Position numbers and translations under genes: made by a program. A model generated the notes under the pieces. That model did no database searches and was not told the origin of the DNA. It saw only the letters and a program-made list of their open reading frames with translations. Of a stretch of 64,000 bases of DNA, positions 26,260-33,752 are shown piece by piece (the first letter of the stretch is position 1; every line of letters starts with the position of its first letter). This stretch comes from Parasulfuritortus sp036391875 (GTDB lineage: Bacteria > Pseudomonadota > Gammaproteobacteria > Burkholderiales > Thiobacillaceae). The stretch spans positions 1 through 64,000 of the forward strand of contig DASVZA010000022.1 of the NCBI GenBank assembly GCA_036391875.1. The letters run 5' to 3'.

Positions 26260-28209
26260 CTAAGCCGCCTTTTTGGAAAAGAGGGCGTTCGGAGTATCGG
26301 ATGGATTGCTGGTCAGCAATTCTTCCATATCCAGCACCAGCACGATAGAGCCGTCGCCGGACAACGTGGCGCCGGCGATGCCTTTGGGCTTGATGTCGGA
26401 CAGGGGCTTGATCACCACATCGTCCCGGCCGACGAAGCCGTCCACGGCCAGGATGAAGGTGTTGTCGGCAGCGTGCATCAGCACCCCGTAGGCCGGCGGA
26501 CGCTTGCTTTCCCAGCCCAGCAGCGTGGCCAGGCTGCGCACCGGCAGGACCTCTTCCCGCACCACCATGGTGGCGCGGCCGGAGACTCGCTGCACCTCGT
26601 TCGAGCGGATCGGGATGATTTCCCGGACCAGGGACAGGGGCACCGCGAAGGACTGGTCGTTGAAACGAACCACCAGGACCGGCAGGATCGCCAGGGTCAA
26701 GGGCAGCGAAATGGTGAACGTGCTGCCTTCGCCGGGCACCGATTCCACGTCGATCTTGCCGTTCAGGCGGGAGATGTTGGTCTTGACCACGTCCATGCCG
26801 ACGCCGCGGCCGGAGACGCTGGAAATCTGGTCCTTGGTGGAGAAGCCAGGCAGGAAGATCAGCTGCAGGCTCTGCTTGTCGTCCATGCTGTTGGCGGCCT
26901 CGGCGTCGATGATGCCTTTTTCCACCGCCTTGTTGCGGATGACGTCGGGGCGCATGCCGCGGCCGTCGTCGGCGATCTCGATGTAGATGTGGTCGCCGAT
27001 CTGGCTGGCCGACAGCGTCACCAGGGATTTGGCGGGCTTGTTGGCGGCCTGGCGCTCTTCCGGCGATTCGATGCCGTGGTCGACCGCGTTGCGGACCAGG
27101 TGGACCAGCGGATCGTTGAGGTCCTCGATCATGGTCTTGTCCAGCTCGGTTTCTTCGCCGGACAGGACGAGTTCGACATCCTTGCCGAGCTGGCGGGCCA
27201 GGTCCCGGGCTAGACGGGGGTATTTCTGGAACAGACGACCGATCGGTTGCATCCGGGTCTTCATGACCGCGTTCTGCAGATCCGACACCAACAGGTCCAG
27301 TTGGCTGACGGCCAGGTCGAGGGCCTTGACGGTCTCGGGATCGGTGCGGCCGTGGACGATCTGGGACTTCAGGTTGCTGATCCGGTTCTTGGTCAGGCCG
27401 ATCTCACCCGAGAGGTTGAGCACCTGGTCCAGGCGCGCCGTATCGATGCGGATCGTGGTTTCTTTTTGCAGGCTTTGCAGCGGGGCGCCGCCGCCTCCGC
27501 CGTTGGCTTGGCGACTGGCCGGTGGCTCCAGGTGCGCCGGGGGAGCGGCCGGTTGCTCGGCGACCGCCGGTGTCGGACGGGGAGGCTCGGCGACGACGGG
27601 GGCGGAAGTCGGGGCGGCGGGCGCGGGGGCCGCGGTCGGCGCGGGCATGGGCGCGCCAGTCAGCGCGGCATGCAGCGCATCCCAGTTGATGTCCGCCACG
27701 GTGGCCTGCTCGGGCTGCGGGGCGCTGGCCGCCTGCGCGACCGCCGGAGCGGCGGGCTGGGACGGGGCGGGGGACTGTGGGGCAGCCGCTGCCGTCTGGG
27801 GCGCCTTGTCGGGCACGTTGCCGGCCAGGGCAGCGTCCAGCGCGGCCAGCAGGCGATCGGCAGCCGCGGGCGGCTGAACGCTTTGGGACAAATGACCGAA
27901 CATGTCGCGCACCGTGCCGGTAGCGTCCATGATCACGTCCATCAATTCCGGGGATAGGTGCAGTTCGCCGTTGCGTAGCTTGTCGAACAGGTTTTCGGTG
28001 CGGTGGCAGAGGTTGACCAGGGTGTCGACATTGAGGAATCCGGCGCCGCCCTTGATGGTGTGGAAGCCCCGGAATATCTCGTTGAGCAGATCCTTGTCGT
28101 CCGGGCGCTTTTCCAATTCGACCAGTTTGTTGTCGACGCCCGACAACAGTTCACCCGCCTCCAGCAGGAAATCCTGGAGCAGTTCTTCCATGCCTGCGAA
28201 GTCGCTCAT
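26260..28209 (-). CDS. cheA: Chemotaxis histidine kinase CheA
   Basis: A 649-residue kinase. The P1 domain carries phospho-accepting H50 (FHTIKGGAGFL). Residues 135-235 are Ala/Pro-rich, where a P2 domain would be, and no clear P2 fold is visible. The P3 dimerisation helix begins around IDTARLDQVLNLSGEIGL. P4 has the ATP motifs VRNAVDHGIE, DDGRGM and GRGVGMDVVK. P5 is CheW-like (VVRFNDQSFAVPL). It follows cheZ by 19 bases. No receptor, CheW, CheR or CheB gene is in this group. Confidence 0.95.
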   Translation of the reverse strand: MSDFAGMEELLQDFLLEAGELLSGVDNKLVELEKRPDDKDLLNEIFRGFHTIKGGAGFLNVDTLVNLCHRTENLFDKLRNGELHLSPELMDVIMDATGTVRDMFGHLSQSVQPPAAADRLLAALDAALAGNVPDKAPQTAAAAPQSPAPSQPAAPAVAQAASAPQPEQATVADINWDALHAALTGAPMPAPTAAPAPAAPTSAPVVAEPPRPTPAVAEQPAAPPAHLEPPASRQANGGGGGAPLQSLQKETTIRIDTARLDQVLNLSGEIGLTKNRISNLKSQIVHGRTDPETVKALDLAVSQLDLLVSDLQNAVMKTRMQPIGRLFQKYPRLARDLARQLGKDVELVLSGEETELDKTMIEDLNDPLVHLVRNAVDHGIESPEERQAANKPAKSLVTLSASQIGDHIYIEIADDGRGMRPDVIRNKAVEKGIIDAEAANSMDDKQSLQLIFLPGFSTKDQISSVSGRGVGMDVVKTNISRLNGKIDVESVPGEGSTFTISLPLTLAILPVLVVRFNDQSFAVPLSLVREIIPIRSNEVQRVSGRATMVVREEVLPVRSLATLLGWESKRPPAYGVLMHAADNTFILAVDGFVGRDDVVIKPLSDIKPKGIAGATLSGDGSIVLVLDMEELLTSNPSDTPNALFSKKAA

Positions 28210-28228
28210 GTCCTTCTCCTTAGTTTGC

Positions 28229-29017
28229 TCAGAAGCCGAGACTGTCGAGCAGTTCGTCCACTTGTTCCTGGCTGGTGACCACGTCGGAGCGTCCGGCAGC
28301 GTTGATGATCGGGCCTTCCAGTAGGTCCGGCCGGACCACGTTGCGTTTGTCTTCCGGCGTGGTTTCCAGGAGCAGGGTGACCAGCTGTTTCTCGAGGTTC
28401 TGTGCCGCTTCGAGGATTTTCTTGATGACCTGGCCGGTCAGGTCCTGAAAGTCCTGGGCCATGATGATTTCCATCAACTGGCTGTTGATCGCTTCGGATT
28501 GCGCCGGGACGTTGCGCAGGTAGGCTTGGGTGTCGGTGACCAGGGCCTTGAAGTCGGCCACGCCCAATTGCTTGGCGAACAGCTTGTCCCATTTCCCTGC
28601 CAGGTCCTGGGCATTGCGGCTGAGCCGCTCCTGGATCGGCTGGGCCGCCTCGGCGGCGTTGAGGGTCTTTTCCGCCGCCTGGGCCGTCATGGCGGCGATG
28701 TAGTTCAGCCGGTCGCGGTTGTCCGGCATTTCGGTGGCGAATTTTTCCAGCGTTTTGTCGAAGCCGAGTTCGCGCAGCAGATTGTGCAGGCTGCGGGTCA
28801 TCTGGCCGACTTGGGCGAACACCTTCTCGCTGCTGCCGCCGGTTTCGCCGGTCATGCCGCCTTCGCTCTCGGTCATGGCCTGCGTGATGCTGTCGAACAA
28901 CACCTCCAGTTCCGGGGTGTCGGCCTCGGGCCTGGCCGGTTTGGGTTCGGCCTTGACCTCTTCGGCGAAGGCGATGCTGTCGAACAGGGCTTCCAGTTCC
29001 GGGGAGTCGGCGCTCAT
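28229..29017 (-). CDS. cheZ: CheY phosphatase CheZ with repeated N-terminal motif
   Basis: A 262-residue protein that dephosphorylates CheY-P. The catalytic segment AQDFQDLTGQVI has D192 and Q196 (the equivalents of E. coli D143 and Q147). The C-terminal CheY-binding peptide QVDELLDSLGF ends the protein. The long helical hairpin lies between about 65 and 215. Two N-terminal segments, ELEALFDSIAF (residues 7-17) and ELEVLFDSITQ (36-46), repeat each other and resemble the C-terminal peptide. It sits between cheY and cheA. Confidence 0.95.
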   Translation of the reverse strand: MSADSPELEALFDSIAFAEEVKAEPKPARPEADTPELEVLFDSITQAMTESEGGMTGETGGSSEKVFAQVGQMTRSLHNLLRELGFDKTLEKFATEMPDNRDRLNYIAAMTAQAAEKTLNAAEAAQPIQERLSRNAQDLAGKWDKLFAKQLGVADFKALVTDTQAYLRNVPAQSEAINSQLMEIIMAQDFQDLTGQVIKKILEAAQNLEKQLVTLLLETTPEDKRNVVRPDLLEGPIINAAGRSDVVTSQEQVDELLDSLGF

Positions 29018-29046
29018 TACTCGTTTCTCCTATCGTGGCATCCGCT

Positions 29047-29436
29047 TCACATTCCGTACTTCTCGAAGATCTTGCCCATCTTTTCTTCGAGAGTCGCGGC
29101 CGTGAAGGGCTTGACGATGTAGCCTGAGGCGCCGCTCTGGGCAGCCTCGATGATGTTTTCTTTTTTCGCTTCGGCAGTGATCATCATCACCGGCAGGTGT
29201 TTCAGCGAATCGTCTGCCCGGATGGCCTTGAGCAGTTCGATGCCGGTCATGTTGGGCATGTTCCAATCGGTGACCACGAATTGGAAGTTGCTGCCTTTCA
29301 ACTTTTGCAATGCGGCGATGCCGTCTTCCGCCTCGTCCACGTTGGTATAGCCGAGTTCCTTCAAAAGATTGCGCACGATGCGGCGCATGGTCGAAAAGTC
29401 GTCGACCACCAGAAATTTCAGATTCTTGTCTGCCAT
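29047..29436 (-). CDS. cheY: Chemotaxis response regulator CheY
   Basis: A 129-residue single receiver domain. The acidic pair (VVDDFSTMRRIVRNLL), phospho-acceptor Asp in VTDWNMPNMTG, Thr in MITAEAKKENI and Lys in GYIVKPFTAATL are all present. It carries the signal from CheA to the flagellar motor. It lies 29 bases before cheZ. Confidence 0.96.
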   Translation of the reverse strand: MADKNLKFLVVDDFSTMRRIVRNLLKELGYTNVDEAEDGIAALQKLKGSNFQFVVTDWNMPNMTGIELLKAIRADDSLKHLPVMMITAEAKKENIIEAAQSGASGYIVKPFTAATLEEKMGKIFEKYGM

Positions 29437-29480
29437 GCTGATCCTTGAGATTGACCTGTAATCCGCGTCCCCGATTGTAC

Positions 29481-30419
29481 CTAGCGTTTCAGGAGTGCAA
29501 GCAAGGTATCCGCCAGTACGGTCGGATCGAACTTCGCCACGTAGGCATCGACGCCCACCCGCTGGCCCATGGTCCGGTTGGCGGCGGACGACAGCGAGGA
29601 ATGCATGACCACAGGGATGCCGGACAAGCGGTTGTCGGACTTGATGTTGCGGGTCAGCACATAGCCGTCCATCTCGGGCATTTCCGCATCGACCAGGATG
29701 AGTTGGAGCTGCTTGCGGACCGGCGTGCCTTCGCTGGCGGCCCGGGTGGCGATGCCCTGCAGCTTGTTCCAGGCCTCCAGGCCGTCGTTGGCCTGGATGT
29801 ACTTGATGCCCAGTTTGTCGAGCACCATGACGATCTCCTTGCGCGCGACGGTCGAGTCGTCGGCGAAGAAGACGGTCAGGTTTTGTCTGCCTTCCACCTT
29901 GGGCAGGGTCGGCATGATCTTTTCGCCCAGTACTTCGGCCAGCACCCGCTCCACGTCCAGGATGGAGACCAGCCGGCCGTCGTCCAGTTCGGTGATGGCG
30001 GTGATCAGGCCGTCCTGGCCGGCCAGCATGTTTTCCGGCGGTTTCACCTTGTCCCAGTCGACCCGGATGATGCGGTCGACGTCGTCGACCAGGAAGCCCT
30101 GGGTGTGGCGGGAGAATTCAGTCACGATCATGGTGCCGCCCAGTTCATCGGTGGCCTTCTCGCCCTTGATGAACTTGATCAGGGAGATGACCGGGATGAT
30201 GCTGCCGCGCAGGGAGATGACGCCTTCCACGCCGTAGGGCATGTTGGGGGTCAGCGTGATCGGCGGGGTGGGCGAAACTTCGCGCACCTTGAATACGTTG
30301 ATGCCGAAGATCTCGTGCGAGCCCATCGAGAACAGCAGTAGCTCCATCTTGTTGGAGCCGGCCAGCTTGGTCCGGGCGTCGATGGACTCGAGGAGTTGAG
30401 GTGATTCCAGAGGATTCAT
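29481..30419 (-). CDS. cheV: CheV coupling protein (second of two)
   Basis: A 312-residue protein with an N-terminal CheW-like domain (residues 15-165; FSMGSHEIFGINVFKVREV) and a C-terminal receiver domain (from about 180; LILVDAEMPEMDGYVL carries the phospho-Asp). CheV proteins couple receptors to CheA and take part in adaptation. It follows the other CheV by 16 bases and is clearly its paralogue. Confidence 0.95.
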   Translation of the reverse strand: MNPLESPQLLESIDARTKLAGSNKMELLLFSMGSHEIFGINVFKVREVSPTPPITLTPNMPYGVEGVISLRGSIIPVISLIKFIKGEKATDELGGTMIVTEFSRHTQGFLVDDVDRIIRVDWDKVKPPENMLAGQDGLITAITELDDGRLVSILDVERVLAEVLGEKIMPTLPKVEGRQNLTVFFADDSTVARKEIVMVLDKLGIKYIQANDGLEAWNKLQGIATRAASEGTPVRKQLQLILVDAEMPEMDGYVLTRNIKSDNRLSGIPVVMHSSLSSAANRTMGQRVGVDAYVAKFDPTVLADTLLALLKR

Positions 30420-30435
30420 GTAGTGTGGCTCCGGC

Positions 30436-31377
30436 TCAGGTCAACAGACGGGAAAGCACTTCGGCGAGGCGGGTGGGTTCGAATTTGGGCACATACTCAT
30501 CCACGCCGACCGAGATGCCCAGGTTCTTGTTGGCGTCCGACGACAGCGAGGAATGCATGATGACCGGGATGCCGGCGAAGCGCGGGTCGCTCTTGATGTG
30601 CTTGGTCAGCACATAGCCGTCCATTTCCGGCATTTCCACGTCGGTCAGGACCAGCTGGATGTAATCCTTGACCGGTCGTCCCGACACTTCCGACTGGGAA
30701 GCGACTTTCTGCAGTTCTTCCCAGGCCTGGCGCCCGTTGATGGTCGAAATCCCCTGTACGCCGAGCACTTCCAGGGTACGGGAGATCTGGTTGCGGGCGA
30801 CGGAGGAATCGTCGGCGTAGAGGATCGTGCGATCGGGCTTTGCCAGCGGTTCGAGGTTGCTGAACAGGTGGCTGTCGTCGATATCGGTCGTTTCGGACAG
30901 GATCTTCTCGACGTCCAGCATCATGACCAGTCGCTTGTCCTTCAGTTCGGTCACGGCGGTCACCAGGCCGCCCATGCGGGCCGTCAGCATGGAGGGGGGG
31001 ACCCGCATTTCGGACCAGTCGATACGCAGGATGGTATCCACCTCGCCGACCAGGAAGCCCTGGGTGTGGCCGTTGTATTCGGTGACGATCATGATGGCGG
31101 GCGGGGCGTCGGTGGTGATGCCGATGTATTTGGCCAGGTCCACCACCGGAACCAGTACGCCGCGCAGGCTGACCATGCCCTCCACGGCAGCCGGCATTTC
31201 CGGGGCCCGGGTGATTTCCGGGATGCGCATCACTTCGCGGACCTTGAAAACATTGATGCCGAAGGTTTCCTTGCGATTCGTGGTCAAATCGGTGCCCAGC
31301 GTGAACAAGAGAATTTCCAGCTTGTTCGCGCCGGCTAGTTTTGTGCGAGCGTCAATGCGGCGCAGCAGATCCGACAT
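30436..31377 (-). CDS. cheV: CheV coupling protein (first of two)
   Basis: A 313-residue CheW-receiver hybrid. The CheW domain has ETFGINVFKVREVMRIPEIT and the receiver has VLTDVEMPEMDGYVL. The ATG at 31377 is preferred over a GTG five codons upstream because AAGGA lies just before it. This is the first gene of the chemotaxis operon, about 100 bases after a sigma-28 promoter. The tandem pair probably replaces a stand-alone CheW in this cluster. Confidence 0.95.
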   Translation of the reverse strand: MSDLLRRIDARTKLAGANKLEILLFTLGTDLTTNRKETFGINVFKVREVMRIPEITRAPEMPAAVEGMVSLRGVLVPVVDLAKYIGITTDAPPAIMIVTEYNGHTQGFLVGEVDTILRIDWSEMRVPPSMLTARMGGLVTAVTELKDKRLVMMLDVEKILSETTDIDDSHLFSNLEPLAKPDRTILYADDSSVARNQISRTLEVLGVQGISTINGRQAWEELQKVASQSEVSGRPVKDYIQLVLTDVEMPEMDGYVLTKHIKSDPRFAGIPVIMHSSLSSDANKNLGISVGVDEYVPKFEPTRLAEVLSRLLT

Positions 31378-31484
31378 GTTTTTTTCCTTCACCCATCAGC
31401 GGCAAATTGATACGGTCGAGCAGATAGTTACGGACATGGCGAAAACCGCTCCTCCGGTCGGATCGATCGACTCACCACGCCTAA

Positions 31485-31511
31485 TTAACGGTCCATAGGG
31501 CGAAAACTTTA
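31485..31511 (-). promoter_or_regulatory. Sigma-28 (FliA) promoter of the chemotaxis operon
   Basis: On the minus strand the -35 is TAAAGTTT (31511-31504), an exact match to the FliA consensus. An 11-base spacer and the -10 ACCGTTAA (31492-31485, 6 of 8 against GCCGATAA) follow. It lies about 108 bases upstream of the first cheV ATG. This puts cheV-cheV-cheY-cheZ-cheA in the late flagellar class. Confidence 0.75.
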
Positions 31512-31533
31512 GCAGAATAGCGCCCTGCGCGGT

Positions 31534-32196
31534 CTACTTCGAATCAAGATACCGTTTGTCATCGAAGGTCGAAACCCATTCCGGACGATATACAACCAGG
31601 ACCGTCATGATCATTCCGGTGGCGAATGATTCGGCCCAAGCCATCAAAAAATAGTATGGCAGATAGTTTTCCAGAAGGTAGTCGACGGAGTAGGTGCCGC
31701 TGGCGGCGGCATAGGCCGTCGAAGCCAGGCCGACCGAAGCGATGGCCAGGCCTGCGCCGAAGAAGCAATTCAGGAAGATGTAGACGAAGAAGTGGTTGGG
31801 CAGCTTGCGGTCGGTGAACCGGTAGATGGCCCAGCTGACTGCGACCGGCAACACCCCCATGAGCAGCAGATTGGCCGGATAGGCGTCGTATTGGCCATCG
31901 TGGATGGTCAGGCCGGCGATGACCAGGGCCAGGGCCAGGATGGCAAACCAGGGCCGGAACATCAGGGTCAGCGCGGTGGCGCCCAGGAGGTGCAGATTGA
32001 GGCCGGGCTTGATGCCGGCCTTGATCAGCCACAGGCCCAGCAGCAGCACCGTGGCGCCGAGGAACACGTTGAGGTTGGCCGGCACCGTCAGCATCCGCCA
32101 GGAGGCTCGCCGCCACATCAGGACGAGCAGCACGGCGAGTACCAGCCAGAAGGCGATCGACCAGCCGGCTGGAATGGAGGATGAAACCAGGTTCAT
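31534..32196 (-). CDS. CbiM-like energy-coupling-factor permease family membrane protein
   Basis: A 220-residue membrane protein with six to seven spans. It is similar by eye to the CbiM-like predicted permease family (COG3235), with GLNLHLLGATALTLMF and FVYIFLNCFFGAGLA. Such proteins are thought to be metal or cofactor uptake components, but no ATPase or T-component gene is adjacent. It is divergent from a HAD phosphatase gene and transcribed in the direction of the che operon, with the sigma-28 promoter in the gap between. Confidence 0.75.
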   Translation of the reverse strand: MNLVSSSIPAGWSIAFWLVLAVLLVLMWRRASWRMLTVPANLNVFLGATVLLLGLWLIKAGIKPGLNLHLLGATALTLMFRPWFAILALALVIAGLTIHDGQYDAYPANLLLMGVLPVAVSWAIYRFTDRKLPNHFFVYIFLNCFFGAGLAIASVGLASTAYAAASGTYSVDYLLENYLPYYFLMAWAESFATGMIMTVLVVYRPEWVSTFDDKRYLDSK

Positions 32197-32252
32197 GGTA
32201 CGGCCTCGAATATACTTGCGGCCATTTTAGGGAACCTGGACGGATTAGAGAA

Positions 32253-32909
32253 ATGAGACTTGCGCTGTTTGACCTCGACAACACCCTGCTGGCCGGGGAT
32301 TCGGACTTCGAATGGGCCCAGTTCCTGATCGAGAAGGGCGTGCTCGACCGCGAGGTGTACGAGGCGAGGAACCAGGCGTTCTACGATCAGTACAAGGCGG
32401 GCACCCTCGATATCCACGAGTTCCTGGATTTTCAGCTCAAGCCGTTGGCGCGCCATTCCCGGAGCCAGTTGGATGCCTGGCATGCCGAATACATGCAGCG
32501 CCGGATACTCCCCATGGTCGCGGCGGGCACGCCGGAACTGCTCAGGCGGCATGCCGGCGACGTGCAGGTCATCATCACCGCCACCAACAGCTTCGTGACC
32601 GCGCCCATCGCCCGCCATCTGGGGGTGGCCCATCTGATCGCCACCGAGCCGGAGCAGGTCGACGGCGAGTTCACCGGCCGGGTGTCGGGCCTGCCTTCCT
32701 TCAAGGACGGCAAGGTGACGCGTCTGGAGCAGTGGCTGGCACAGCAGGGCGAAAGCTGGGGCAGCGTCACCGAGAGCTGGTTCTACAGCGATTCGCTCAA
32801 CGACCTGCCGCTGTTGTCCCGCGTCCACCATCCGGTGGCGGTCGATCCGGATGCCACGCTTCAGTCGCATGCCGAGGCGCATGGCTGGCCGGTGATCAGC
32901 CTGCGCTGA
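32253..32909 (+). CDS. HAD-IB family phosphatase
   Basis: A 218-residue soluble hydrolase. Motif I is LFDLDNTLL (D7 nucleophile, D9), motif II is in IITATNSF, motif III lysine is in PSFKDGKV, and motif IV is YSDSLNDLPLL. Subclass IB resembles SerB-like phosphatases such as phosphoserine or histidinol-phosphate phosphatase. The substrate cannot be fixed. The ATG at 32253 is chosen since it starts the fold. The frame extends 24 codons upstream without similarity. Confidence 0.88.
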   Translation: MRLALFDLDNTLLAGDSDFEWAQFLIEKGVLDREVYEARNQAFYDQYKAGTLDIHEFLDFQLKPLARHSRSQLDAWHAEYMQRRILPMVAAGTPELLRRHAGDVQVIITATNSFVTAPIARHLGVAHLIATEPEQVDGEFTGRVSGLPSFKDGKVTRLEQWLAQQGESWGSVTESWFYSDSLNDLPLLSRVHHPVAVDPDATLQSHAEAHGWPVISLR

Positions 32910-32952
32910 CGGCCCTGCATCATCCCGTTCCGGATAGCGAGCGATCCCCCGT

Positions 32953-33720
32953 ATGCGCGCCACCATGAAAATCCTCGGTCGGGCCGGCGTTGTCGGCATG
33001 GCATGGCTCGCCTGCCCGGCCCATGCCTACCACCCCATGGTCACGGATGACACCGGCACCCAGGGCCTGGGCGGGAACCAGCTCGAATTGGGCTACGACT
33101 ACGACCGCAACACCTTGGGTGCACCCAGCGGCGGCGGCCACAGTTTTCCGGTCACCTACACGCGGGGAGTGGGCGACGCGCTGGATCTGTTCGCGGGACA
33201 GGTGCGGATGAGTGGCGGTGTCGAGGGCTGGAGCAATGTCGGGTTGGGCGCGAAATGGCGCTTCTATTCGAACGACGCCAGCGGCTTGAGCCTGGGGCTC
33301 GAACCTGAGGTGCAGCTGCCGGTGTCGGCGGCCGACGAAGCCAAGGGGCTCGGCAACGGCAGGCTTTCCTATGCCCTGACCTTCCTGATGGCCCGGAACA
33401 CCTCGTTCGGGCAGGTGTTCGCCAACGCGATGGCGGCCAGGGAGAACTTCGCCGATGGCTCGATAACCATCCGCAGGAGCCAATACCGGCTATCGGTGGC
33501 ACCGGTCCTGGACGTCGCGCAAGCATGGCGGGTGGCGCTGGACATGGGGCTGAAGACCAATCCCGACGGGGGTGGGCGTTATCTGATGCGCTATATGGAA
33601 GTGGGCACCGTCTATTCGCCGTCGGCGGCCATGGATCTGAGCGTCGGGGTGATCCGCGACGCCGTTCAAGGTCCGCCCCGGCATACCAAGGTCACGTCCG
33701 AAGTCACCTGGCATTTCTGA
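32953..33720 (+). CDS. Outer-membrane transporter-like protein
   Basis: A 255-residue secreted protein. The signal peptide ends CPAHA. The mature part has alternating aromatic and small residues typical of a beta barrel (LELGYDYDRN, YALTFLMARN, YRLSVAPVLDV) and ends in WHF, a common outer-membrane C terminus. It resembles the broad transporter group of small barrels of unknown substrate. Starts are possible at 32953 or 32965. The HAD gene lies 43 bases upstream. Confidence 0.78.
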   Translation: MRATMKILGRAGVVGMAWLACPAHAYHPMVTDDTGTQGLGGNQLELGYDYDRNTLGAPSGGGHSFPVTYTRGVGDALDLFAGQVRMSGGVEGWSNVGLGAKWRFYSNDASGLSLGLEPEVQLPVSAADEAKGLGNGRLSYALTFLMARNTSFGQVFANAMAARENFADGSITIRRSQYRLSVAPVLDVAQAWRVALDMGLKTNPDGGGRYLMRYMEVGTVYSPSAAMDLSVGVIRDAVQGPPRHTKVTSEVTWHF

Positions 33721-33752
33721 GGCCGCCAGGCGCGGGCGCCTGGCGGGTCAGG

